The notes under the pieces were generated by a model, which was not told where the DNA came from, did not search any database, and worked only from the letters and a program-made list of their open reading frames with translations. Of a stretch of 64,000 nucleotides of DNA, positions 1-9,688 are shown piece by piece. Every line of letters starts with the position of its first letter. Position 1 is the first letter of the stretch. The position numbers were made by a program, and so were the translations under genes. The DNA is taken from the NCBI GenBank assembly GCA_019448385.1, contig JAGTXO010000011.1:710001-774000 (forward strand). The letters are read 5' to 3'. Source of the DNA: Diacronema lutheri. Taxonomy: Eukaryota; Haptophyta; Pavlovophyceae; Pavlovales; Pavlovaceae.

Positions 1-1203
1 CAGGTACGGCCGCCGCCGGGCGCGGCCGCTTTGCTGCGCTCGCGCTGCCCGTAACGGGTGCATCGGCCGGCATGCGCTGCGCCGTAAGGACGTGCTCGTC
101 CGTTACGTCCGTTACGTCCGAGTCGGCGGTGCGCTTGGCGCCTGAGCACGCTCGGCGCAAAGCCTCGCAGAGCGGCGCTTGCTCGCGCTGCTCAACTGGC
201 CGCGCCGTCGCCTCGCCGCGCGCTGGATCGATGGCGGAATGCGGGCGCGCAATTGGCGCCGCCGGTGGCTGCGCGCATGGCGCGGACGCGGGCGCGCTTG
301 CCGCCGCCTCGCGCGCCGCCGCCGCCTCGCGCGCCGCTGCCGCCTCGCGCGCCGCCGCCGCCTCGCGCGCCGCCGCCGCCTCGCGCGCCGCCGCCGCCTC
401 GCGCGCCGCCGCCGCCGCCGCCTCGCGCGCCGCCGCCACCGCCGCCTCGCGCACCGTCGCCGCCTCGTCGTCAGACACGAGCTCGCCCTCCTCAATTTCA
501 CTTTCCGAGCTGCCCGTGCCGCCCATCCCGATCTCGCTGGCGCGCGACATGCCCGGATGTGCGACGCTGTGCGCGCCTGTAGCAGCCGCTCCGCCGCGGC
601 CAGCCCGGCCGTCCGTGGCGAGAGAAATGGCTGCCGTGAGGAAAGCGCCATCGCATCGCTGCGCGCGCGGCGCCGAGCATTGCTGCGCCCAGCCCGACAC
701 ACGAGCGGGCGCGCCGAAACGCATGGCGGTCTCGGGCGATGGAGGCGCAGACGGCCACACAGGCGACGTGGCCTCCGCGTCGCGACCAGGCCAACCGGCG
801 CGGCGGGCCGCGGCGCGCACGTCGACGCTTAGATGCGCCGCGTGGCTCGCCCCGTCCGGGCGAGCCTGCCGCCCGGACGGCTCCACGCGCGCTGTGCTGC
901 GGCCGTCCGGGCGACCCTGCCAATCGCTCTTCTGCGCGCGCGAGCCAGCTGCGGTCGGCTCCGCGCGCGCTGCGCGGGCGGCCGCCACCGCCGCCTGCGG
1001 CGCGGCCGCGCGCTGCGTGGCACAGTGCCACGCCAAGGCCTGCTGCGCCGCTGCGTGCTGTGCTGCGGCGTGCACTTCGGCCGCCTGCTGCGCGGCCGCC
1101 TGCTGCGCGGCCTGCATCGCCGCCTGCTGCTCAGCCTGCAACTGCCGCGCGTGCGCATGCGCCTGCTGCTGCGCATGGGCCTGCAACTGAGCCTGCAACT
1201 GGG

Positions 1204-1244
<41 letters not shown>

Positions 1245-1969
1245 GCATTGTGCGCCCACGCGGCCTGCGACGCGAGCGCGCCGAGCTGTGCGGGCGCCTG
1301 GCCGCTGTCACCGCCGCCACAAGCCAGCATGTACGGCGCGGCTGCCTGCGTGACAAAGTAGCATGGCGTCGCGGGTGGCGCGCTCGAGCGCTGCTGCGCA
1401 GGCGAGGCGGCGGGCGGAGGCGCGCAAGACTGCGCGCGCGGCCACGCGGCCGGAAGGTGAACTTGCTGCTCGAGGCCAGCGGGCTGGGCGCATGACCCAG
1501 GCGGCGCGTGCTGCTGCGCGTGCGCGTGCAGCAGCGGGGCTCGAAGCTGCGGAGCATGCGCCGGCTGCGCGTCCTGCGCTGCAGCGACCGCCGCGCTGTA
1601 TCCACCCGCGTGGCCGTCAAACATCGCGTGCCCCTGCCCGAAGCGCTGTGCGTGCGAGCCGATGGAGAACGGGTGCGCCGGGTAGGGCAACGCTGCGCAT
1701 GGAATGGGCGGTGGTATCGCGAAGGCGGCGCTGGTCGCAAGCGGCGCGGCAAGTGGCGGCGCGCCCGTCCAGCCCGCGCCGGCCGGCACGCCGGCCCATC
1801 GCCCGGCGACGGCCTGCGCATGCGGTTCGGCGGGCGTGTGAACGCTCGGCGGCTTGGGCGGCGCGTGCGGCAAGGTAGCAGGACAGGCTGCAGCGGACGC
1901 CCACCAACCCGGTTGGCCCTCGCGCGGCGGCTGCCCAGGCCCCTGGTCCGCGGAAGATGGCGTGAACAT
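1..1969 (-). CDS. Gln/Ala-rich low-complexity protein, C-terminus beyond the window
   Basis: An uninterrupted minus-strand frame runs from an ATG at 1967-1969 to the left edge (about 656 codons), so the stop is not seen. The first 250 residues are Pro/Ala/His-rich, followed by a run of about 12 Gln (the CTG repeat at about 1208-1242), a long AQQAA/LQAQ region, an acidic motif EEGELVSDDE at about residues 480-490, and then eight or so REAAAA repeats. The last part is basic (KRPRPAAA). Coding is supported by balanced Asp/Glu/Lys use and by absence of stops in this frame only. I recognise no folded domain. The acidic EEGEL-type motif and basic tail recall nuclear RNA-processing or chromatin proteins, but that is only an impression. 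The start lies 83 bp from the formin start on the other strand, so the two probably share a promoter. Confidence 0.7.
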
Positions 1970-2052
1970 GTCACGCGGCCATGTCCCGTTCGGCCCTTCC
2001 GACGTTGCACAGAGAGAGAGAGGGTGGGTTCAACCGCGGGAGTTCAACCGCG

Positions 2053-4031
2053 ATGCCGTCGCCGCTCGAGCCGAGTCACATGTCGCGCTCACCGTCGCGC
2101 AGCGCGTCGACTGACGCGGCCTCGCCGCGCCCGTCGGCCTCGACCTCACTCCTCGCCACAGACTCGCTCGCGTTGCGCACCGCCGGCCTCTCGTCCTACC
2201 AGTCGCACTTTCGCGCCAAGAAGGAGTACGCCGCGCGCGAGCAGAAGCGCACGACGGTGCAGCAGTCGCTGCTCCGGCTGCAGCGGCTGCAGCAGCAGCA
2301 GCAGGCAATCCACAACCCTCGCGCGCGCGCCGAGGTACCGGCCGCTGTGCTCGGCCGCTCGTCGCGTGGCGGCGGCTCGGCCACGTTTGCGTCGCCCAAC
2401 AGCGGGCGCGGCACGCCGACAGACGGCGGGCGCGGCACGCCGGCAGACAGTGGGCATGGCACGCCGGCAGACAGCGGGCGCGGCACGCCGACAGACGGTG
2501 GGCATGGCACGCCGGCAGACGGCGGGCGCGGCACGCCGGCAGGCGGCGGCGGGCGTGGCACGCCGATAGACGGCGGGCGCGGCACGCCGGCAGGCGGCGG
2601 CGGGCGTGGCACGCCGGCAGACGGTGGGCGCGGCACGCCGGCGTGCAGCGCATTCTCGCGCAGCCAACGCGGCGACACCGGTGAAATTGAAAGAGCACGC
2701 GCCGCGCAGAGCCGCGTCGACGCGCTCTGCGCGCTGCGCGATGGCGACGAGCTTGCGCTCTCGCTGTGGCCGGAAGCCAACTCAGACGGCGGCGACTCGC
2801 CGCCTCGCGTGCCCGACGGCGCGCAGTGCGACGCGCCGCCGCGCTCCGAGGCGGTGGAGGCGTCGCTCCGCTCCATCGACGAGCAGCTCAAGCTCCTCAA
2901 CGCGCTGCGCGCGCAGATCGCCAACGTCGGACACACGAGCGCCGCCGGCGACGGCGCGCCGGCGTGCGATGCAGAGGACGCGAGAAAAAACGGTGCGCAC
3001 AGCGTCACGGTCGCGGACGCGCGCGCCGCGGAGCTCGTGGGCGCGCTACTCCCGCTGCTCGAGGAGGCGCACGAGGCGCTCGCGCGGTCAGTTGGCGCGC
3101 CGCGCGCTGCTTCGGCCCGTCGCATCTACCGGCGGCAAAGTGCGGGCGCGGCGCCGCGGCGCGAGCGCGGGCGTGGTCCGCGTGTTAGACGCGTCGACGC
3201 GGACGCGGAGGTGGACGTCGACGTCGACGTGGACGTGGACGTGGACGTGGACGTGAGCGACAGCGCTGACGAGCGCAGCGGCGATGGGTCGGACACTGAG
3301 CGCGGCACAGACGCACCACAGTCAGCGCCATCGGCACTGTTACGCGCACGCGCACGCGCACGCGCAGCGGCTGCGGCCGGCTCGGCGCGCGCGCCGCTCA
3401 GTCGCGCGCTGAGTGTCGGTGCTGTCGACGTCTCGCGACCACACTGGCCAGTGCGCGAGCGGCGCGACGGCGACCTGGCGCACGCGCCGCGGCGCGGCCG
3501 CGACGGCGAGCCGCGCGCCGGCGCGAGCGGCGGCGCGCGCTCGCCGCTGGGCGGCGCGCGCTCGCCGATGGGCGGCGCGCGCTCGCCGCTCAGCGGCGCG
3601 CGCTCGCCGATGGGCGGCGCGCGCTCGCCGCTTTTCGGCGCGCCGGTGGGCAGTTACGCCTTGCGCGCCCAAGTGCAGGCGGCGGCCCAGTCGGGCGAGC
3701 CGCCGCCGTTTCTGAGCGGCGCGCCGAACGGAGGCGGCACGCTCCGGCGGCCATCGTTCGCCATGCTGATGCGCGCAGCGTCCAGTGCATCCGTTGTGTA
3801 TGCAATTGATGTCGACCCAGTCACGCTCGGAGGAGGCGGAGGAGGCGGTGGCGCAGGTGGCGGCGGCGGCGCGGGTGGCGGCGGCGGTGCGGGCGGCGAC
3901 GGCGATGACGGGGCGGCGGGCGCAACCCGAGGCTCGGCCGGCGCGGCCGCCGCCCAGGCGAACGGGGCGGGAGCTGCACCCGTGTCGCCCGCCGCCGCGA
4001 AACACACTGCGCCGCCGCCGCCGCCGCCTCC

Positions 4032-4071
<40 letters not shown>

Positions 4072-4088
4072 CCGCCGCGCACCGGCGG

Positions 4089-4131
<43 letters not shown>

Positions 4132-7100
4132 ACCGCCGCTGGTGGCCCCAACGCGCCTGCCGCGCCGATGCCGCCTCCCGTGCCGACCGGTCCCCGCCTC
4201 AAAGTGCGCGCCGCTTCTGAGCGCACGCCCCTCCGCCCCTCCCGTGCCCACTGGTCCCTGCCTCGAAGTGCACGCCCTTTCTGTGCGCACGCCCCTCCGC
4301 CCCTCCCGTGCCCACTGGTCCCCGCCTCAAAGTGCACGCCCCTCCTGAGCGCACGCCCCTCCGCCCCTCCCGTGCCCACTGGTCCCCGCCTCAAAGTGCA
4401 CGCCCCTCCTGAGCGCACGCCCCTCCGCGCTCCTCGCGCCGCCCGCGGCGCGCACGCGCGGCCTCCGCTGCGCGCCCGATGGATCTCCGCCGACCGCCGC
4501 GGCGCACGCGCCGTGCGCGCGCGCAGGCGGTGCATTGGCGCAAGATCCCGGCAGAGCGATTGCCGCCGCGCTCGGTCTGGCATGTGCGCGCCAACGCCCC
4601 GGCCGGCGGCAGGGCGGCGCCGGGTCGGCGCGTGCCGGCGTCGCCGCCGCCCGCCGCCGGCGGCGGCGCGGCCGGCAGCGGCACCGGGGCGGCCGGCGGC
4701 GGCGGCATGGCGGTGGTCGCGCGCGCACCGTGCGCGCCAATCGACGAGGCCGAACTCCGCGCCCTCTTCGCTTTGCGCCAGACGCGCGCGTCGACGGCGA
4801 CGGTGCCGTCGCCGCGCTGCGCGCCGCGCGCGTCCCTCCTCGACCTGCGCCGCGCCAACAACGTCGGCATTGCCCTGGCCAAGCTCTCGCGCCTGACGTC
4901 CGCGCAGATCGCCGCGTGCGCGGCGGGCTCGGACGTGCGCGCGCTGCTCACTGTCGACGAGCTTCTCACACTCCTGCGACTTGCGCCAACAGACACTGAG
5001 CGCACACTGCTGACTGAGTTGGACAGTGCCGCTCGCTCGCGCCTCTCACCGCCCGAGCAGCTTCTGTCCGCCCTCGCAGAGGTGCCGCACGTACGCGGCG
5101 CGCCGCCGCGCAGCGCGCCATCGTCACCGCGCGTCACCGCGCGTCACCGCGCGTCACCGTGCGTCACCGTGCGTCACCGTGCGGCGTCGCGCGCTGCGTT
5201 GCTTGCGCGGGGTGTCGCTGCGACCCGTGCCATCGTACAGTGGCTGGGCGGTCGCTGCGCGCGCACTGTGTCTGCAACCTGCCATCCTTTTGCCTCATAT
5301 CCCTCACTTTTTAAAAATGCACGCGCCGCCTCCTCGCGCCTCCGCGCGGCGCAGCTCGAGCGCAAGCTGCAGGTGGCGATCTCGACGCGCCTGTTCCCGC
5401 AGGCAGTCGAGCTCGCCGCCGCGGCCGTCTCCGCGCTCGCCTCGGCCGCGCAGTCCGTCCTCGCGTCCGAGGCGCTGCGCACAGTGCTACACTGGTTCCT
5501 CGCGACGGGCAACGTTTTAAACGCGGGCACGGCGCGCGGCGGCGCGGCCGCATTTGAAATCTTCGTGCTCCCGTCCACTCGCGACATCAAAGCGGCGAAC
5601 GAGCCGAGCCTTTCTCTCATGCACGTGCTCGCGCGCCAAATGCGCCGCACGGGCCGGCCGCCGCCCGCGGGCGCGCCCGCCGCGGGCGCGCCCGCCGCGG
5701 ACGGCGGCGCCGACGGCGCGGAGGGCGCAGCCACCACCGACGCCACCACCGACGCCAACGCCGACGCCGACGCCGACGCCGACGGGCTGCTCGACGCGCA
5801 CCTCGCGCTCGATCGGCTGGGAGACGAGCTTGCGCCACTGCCGCGCGAGTGTGAGGGCGCGGACACGCTCGCCGCCATCGAATTGCAGCTGCAGACACTC
5901 GACGTGCGTGCTCGCGCACGCGCGCTACCGCGCCGCATCCGCGCCGCGCGCTGTGCCCCACACAGCCGCCGACCGCGCGCTCGCCCTGCCCACACGCCGC
6001 TGCCCACCCGCCATTGCCCCCCCCCCCCCCCCTAACCCCTATAATCACCCATTACAACCACCCACCGCCACGTGGGTCCACGTACGGCCCTTCCCGGCCG
6101 GCGGCGCGCCGCGCGCGCGCGCAGGCCGAGCTCGCCGCCGTCCGCGCCGAGCTCGTCGCGCTGCCGCCGATGCCAAAAGTGCCGTGGCTGGAGCGGGAGA
6201 CGCCGCTCGCCGCCATGCTGCCGTCCGGCGCGCTGCGCGTGCGGCTGTGCGCATCAGAGCCATGCCGCGTGCACCTGCTGCTGCTACCGCGCTGGGCCTC
6301 GCCGCCCACGATGAGCACGCGCGGCCTCGTGCAGCGCACGCCGACGGCGGCGCAGCTCGTGCTCGGCCTCTCGCACGCCGGCAAGCCCGCCATCGCCAAA
6401 GTGGCAGTTACGCTCATGCGCGGGTACGACGAATTCGACCTCGAGGTGAGCGCTGTGCCGCGCGGCGCGCCCGGCGACCTGCGCGCATTCGCAGACGGCG
6501 AGCTGTGCCTCTTCGCCGTCGTCGAGGACGCGGCTCTCACGGCGGCGGCGGATGATGGCCCGCTCGGCCCGCTCCGCTCGCCCGACGCGCGCTCGATCTC
6601 GGTACGCCCGCGTTACGGGCGCGTCGTCGGCCCGGTCGCCGTCGAGTGCGATGCGCCGATCGGCGGCGGCGCGGACAATGGCGGCGACGATGCGTCGGTT
6701 TCGGCAATGTCGAGGTTGCGAAGGGTCGGGGGCGGCGCCCGCGCCGCGCCACCGGCGAGCACGCGCGTCGTGTACGCGCACCAGCCCGCCGCGGACGGCA
6801 GCTGCGCGGGCGCGCCCGTCCGTCCGTACGTGGAGGGGATGGAGGCGAGGCTTGCGCTTGAGGCGTTCGAGCGCGAGGCGGCGGCGCAGCTCGCCGAGCT
6901 GCGCGCGCAGCACGCGCTGATGCTCGAGGCGCTCGAGGCCGCGGCCGCGCACCTCGCCGCCGACACGACCGCCTCGGCCGCGGAGCACGTGGCGCTCCTC
7001 TCGTGCCTACGCGCGACGACGGACGCCTTGCTGCGGTGCGACGCGGACAACCTCGCCGAGGAGGCGCGCGTGCGCAAGCGGGCGGAGCGCGACGCCGCGC

Positions 7101-7534
7101 CGGCCAAGCGGTCGCGACGCAGGTGCGCTTCGCATGCCCCTGCCTCGGAAGGCGGGCCGGCGAGCGAGCGGCGCTCGGACGGCGCTTTCGACGCCGAGCC
7201 GACGCGCGACGGTGGTGGTGACGGTGCGCCGGCCGCAGCGGACGCCGCGCCGGCCGCAGCGGACAGCGCTGCGGCGCCCGGCTCGCACGGGCTCCTCTCC
7301 GCCCCGTCCAACGAAGTCGTCGATAGCGGCGCCGTTTCGGACCTGCGCGCGGTAGCTGGGGCGTGCTCGCCCCTGCCTGTGCGTGCCGCGCCCGCGCACG
7401 CCGCGACACATACGCCCGCGGCTGAGACATCGCGCGCGGAGGTCGACGAACAGCCAATGCCGGCGACGGTGCGCGAGGCGGCGCGCGCGCTCGCCGAACG
7501 CGCGGCGCGGCCGTCAGTGCGCAGAAGTCAGTGA
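2053..7534 (+). CDS. Formin (FH1-FH2 actin nucleator)
   Basis: Formins nucleate and elongate unbranched actin filaments: FH1 recruits profilin-actin and FH2 rides the barbed end. Proposed exons are 2053-4203, 4527-5090, 5355-5903 and 6125-7534 (about 1557 aa). The N-terminal half is low complexity, with a dozen GRGTPADG-like repeats (2403-2640) and GGARSPL/M repeats. FH1 is a Pro tract at about 4012-4135. FH2 begins exactly at the first junction, giving LK|AVHWRKIP, followed by SVWHVR, LLDLRRANNVGIALAKL, HWFLATGNVLNAG and, in the last exon, a FH2-like C-terminal helix region near 6840-7110 (DADNLAEEARVRKRAERD). Junction phases agree throughout. About 200 residues of non-FH2 sequence sit inside the domain. 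No GBD/FH3 region is recognisable. An in-frame ATG at 1981 would add 24 residues, but it lies in a GA-rich stretch that looks like leader. Confidence 0.88.
4174..4434 (+). repeat. Four 64-bp tandem repeats spanning the exon 1 / intron 1 boundary of the formin
   Basis: A 64-bp unit is repeated about four times. Each copy carries the exon end and the GTGCRC donor-like hexamer, at 4204, 4268, 4332 and 4396 (exactly 64 bp apart). The first copy is the inferred real donor; the rest lie in the intron. Confidence 0.8.
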
Positions 7535-7687
7535 TTTGAGTCTAGTGACACACTGAAATGGCTGGCACCCTGCCCGGAATGTAGGCGCAGGGCTGGCCAA
7601 AGCGACGCCGGGGCTGGCGCTCGCGCGTCCGCCGATGCAGCTTCAATCGATGTCGAGGTCTAAAGTCGTGACGAAGCGCGCCGGTCA

Positions 7688-8923
7688 TTAAGGGCCAACG
7701 CATGGTACGGACGACGCCGCGGACGCGAGCGAGCAGTCGTTGCCGAGGACAAAGCCCATCTCCGCCCAATCTTCGTCGCCGAGTATGTCGTGCGCCAGAT
7801 CAAAGCCGCACGGCGCGATCGACGCCGCCGTGTCACCGGCGCGCGTCGACATCGCCGCAGCGTCGACGCTATGCAGCAGAGGCGTGTGAAGCTGGTCCTC
7901 GGCGCGCGCGCGTGCAGCCAGCACCGCCTGCTGCTTAATCGCGCGCGCGTGCTGCAGCATCGCCGCCTGCTGCCGCACCGCGTCCACGTCGGGCGCGCCA
8001 TACAACCAACCAGTCTCCGCGTCCGCCGAGCGCGCGTGTGGTGCGTACGGCCACACCGTTGGCGGCGCCATGCGCGCCGCGGCGAGCGAGATCGAGTGGG
8101 CGCGCAGCCGCATAAAGGCAAGCGCGTGCTCGTCCGCGGACGCACGAGCGTATGCGCGCAGGTCGTGCATGTGCACGCCCGGCTGCGCGAGCGGCAGGGC
8201 CGAGTCGGCAAAGGTCGAGGGCGGCTCGTGCGCCGTGCGCCGCCCAAAGATGTCAGAGGGCGCACCGCACGGGCGCGCCATGCTGACAGTGCGCATCGCC
8301 GGCGCGAACACGGGGCCCGCAATCGGCGTGGCGATCACGGGCGGGTGCGTGCGCGCCGACGCGACGGCCAGCGCGCGGCCGCCGTCGACGGCCCAGTCCT
8401 TGGCGGTGCTGGCCGGCGGCGTGACCTCGACTTCGGGCGCGCACGGCGCCGTGGCGTGCGCCATGCCGCCAAACAACGGGTTGTACACGTGCGCCTGGAT
8501 GTGTGCGTTGAGCTGCTTCTCCTCGCGCGCGGCGTGAGCGCGCGCGTCAGCCGACGGTTCGAGGGCTATGCCCTTGCGCTCGGTCCGGCCGCGGTGCGCG
8601 GTACGCGTGAGCGCATGGAAGCGGTTCTTGACGGCGTGGCGGGAGCGGCCCGGGAGGAGCGCGGCGAGCAGCGACCAGCGGCCCGACTGAGTCGGATCCG
8701 ACGCGATGATCATCTTGTCCTCGCCCTCGGTCCACGCGTCCTTTTTGATGCCGGGGGCGAGCTGCGTCCGCCAGCGATCCGAGCACTGCGCCGGCGTGCG
8801 GGTCTGTAGGGCAGATGCAATTGTCGCCCACGAGTGCGCGCCGTATTGCTCGATGGCGGCCGCGAGCCGGGCGTCTTCGAGCGGCGACCACGAGTTTCGC
8901 GCGCCGCTGCTTGGCCTCCCCAT
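7688..8923 (-). CDS. R2R3-type MYB transcription factor
   Basis: This single-exon ORF of 411 aa starts at the ATG 8921-8923. Residues of about 10-110 form two SANT/MYB repeats. Repeat one has spaced aromatic residues (SWSPLEDARLAAAI, HSWATIASAL, QCSDRWRTQL). Repeat two follows directly (DAWTEGEDKMI, GRWSLLAALLPGRS, AVKNRFHAL), with Ile in place of its first Trp-equivalent helix position, as is common in plant-type R3. The remaining 300 residues are Ala/His-rich and unstructured, ending in an acidic patch (DILGDEDWAEMGF) that could be an activation domain. The protein should bind DNA in the nucleus; its targets cannot be inferred. It is tail-to-tail with the formin. A GTG codon upstream at 8968 keeps the frame open but has no Met. 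Confidence 0.88.
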   Translation of the reverse strand: MGRPSSGARNSWSPLEDARLAAAIEQYGAHSWATIASALQTRTPAQCSDRWRTQLAPGIKKDAWTEGEDKMIIASDPTQSGRWSLLAALLPGRSRHAVKNRFHALTRTAHRGRTERKGIALEPSADARAHAAREEKQLNAHIQAHVYNPLFGGMAHATAPCAPEVEVTPPASTAKDWAVDGGRALAVASARTHPPVIATPIAGPVFAPAMRTVSMARPCGAPSDIFGRRTAHEPPSTFADSALPLAQPGVHMHDLRAYARASADEHALAFMRLRAHSISLAAARMAPPTVWPYAPHARSADAETGWLYGAPDVDAVRQQAAMLQHARAIKQQAVLAARARAEDQLHTPLLHSVDAAAMSTRAGDTAASIAPCGFDLAHDILGDEDWAEMGFVLGNDCSLASAASSVPCVGP

Positions 8924-9688
8924 GTGCCACCTTGCTCGTACTCCCACTTGGGGCCCCGTTACTACCACTGGGATATTCTCAGGGCGCGGATAGGTTGATA
9001 TAGGGCCTTAACCTTAAATGGTTTTACATGCGAGCCTTAGCTTTAACGCATCGGTGGACGGCGCCTGCAAGCCGATGGGCACGGTGCCGCTGCGCGGGGC
9101 GCCATCGCCGAGCGCCGCGGCGAGCTGCGGTGGAATGACGCCACGATTGAGCAAGGCGCTCCTGCGGCATCCCTCGTGCGCTCCAAGATTGGGCTCTCAG
9201 TCCAGCCGACGGCCGTCGGCGGCACACGCCGCCGCGGTATCACTGCAGTGTTGCTGCGCCTCATGTGCCGCGCCGTGCCGCCGCATTGCGCGCTGGCTGC
9301 GCCGCGCTGCCACCGTCCGCTCCGCGCGCCGCCAACAGCGGTCGGCGCCAACAGCGGTCGGCGGCACGCCGCCGCCGCCGATTTTCTTCACCCCGCCGCG
9401 TGTCAAATCGCGCCAGAAAGGACTGCGTCCGCGCGCCGCGCCGCCGCCCCGGCCGTGCGCGCCACCAGGCCCATGCATCGCGAACCGATTCCGCTCTTTG
9501 GGCAACAGCCACGATGCGCGTCACATCATAAGGAGTCCACCGGAGGTGTCCGCACAAATGTGCGCTGGGTCGCTGGGTCCCAGCAACCCAGCGCCTACTC
9601 AGCCGAACGCGCCGCGCCATTGGGGTGCCGAACAAAGTCGCGCAGTCTTCTTACCCCACCTCCCCCGCCGTCCCCCCCCTCTATTACG
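8924..9688. other. Intergenic interval with a hairpin
   Basis: I find no convincing gene here. The MYB-proximal end (about 8985-9030) is relatively AT-rich and is the likely MYB promoter. The middle has several copies of a GCCGACNGCNGTTGGCG-like motif (about 9199-9365). A perfect 9-bp inverted repeat, GCGCTGGGT at 9562-9570 and ACCCAGCGC at 9586-9594, encloses a second short stem and lies about 100 bp downstream of the Tic110-like stop. It could be a 3'-end structure. Confidence 0.5.

Noticed and set aside
72-2569. Several plus-strand Arg/Ala/Pro ORFs over 1-2569
   Set aside because: They are Arg-rich shadows of the minus-strand Gln/Ala-rich gene and of the formin; only those gene frames show balanced acidic residues and motifs.
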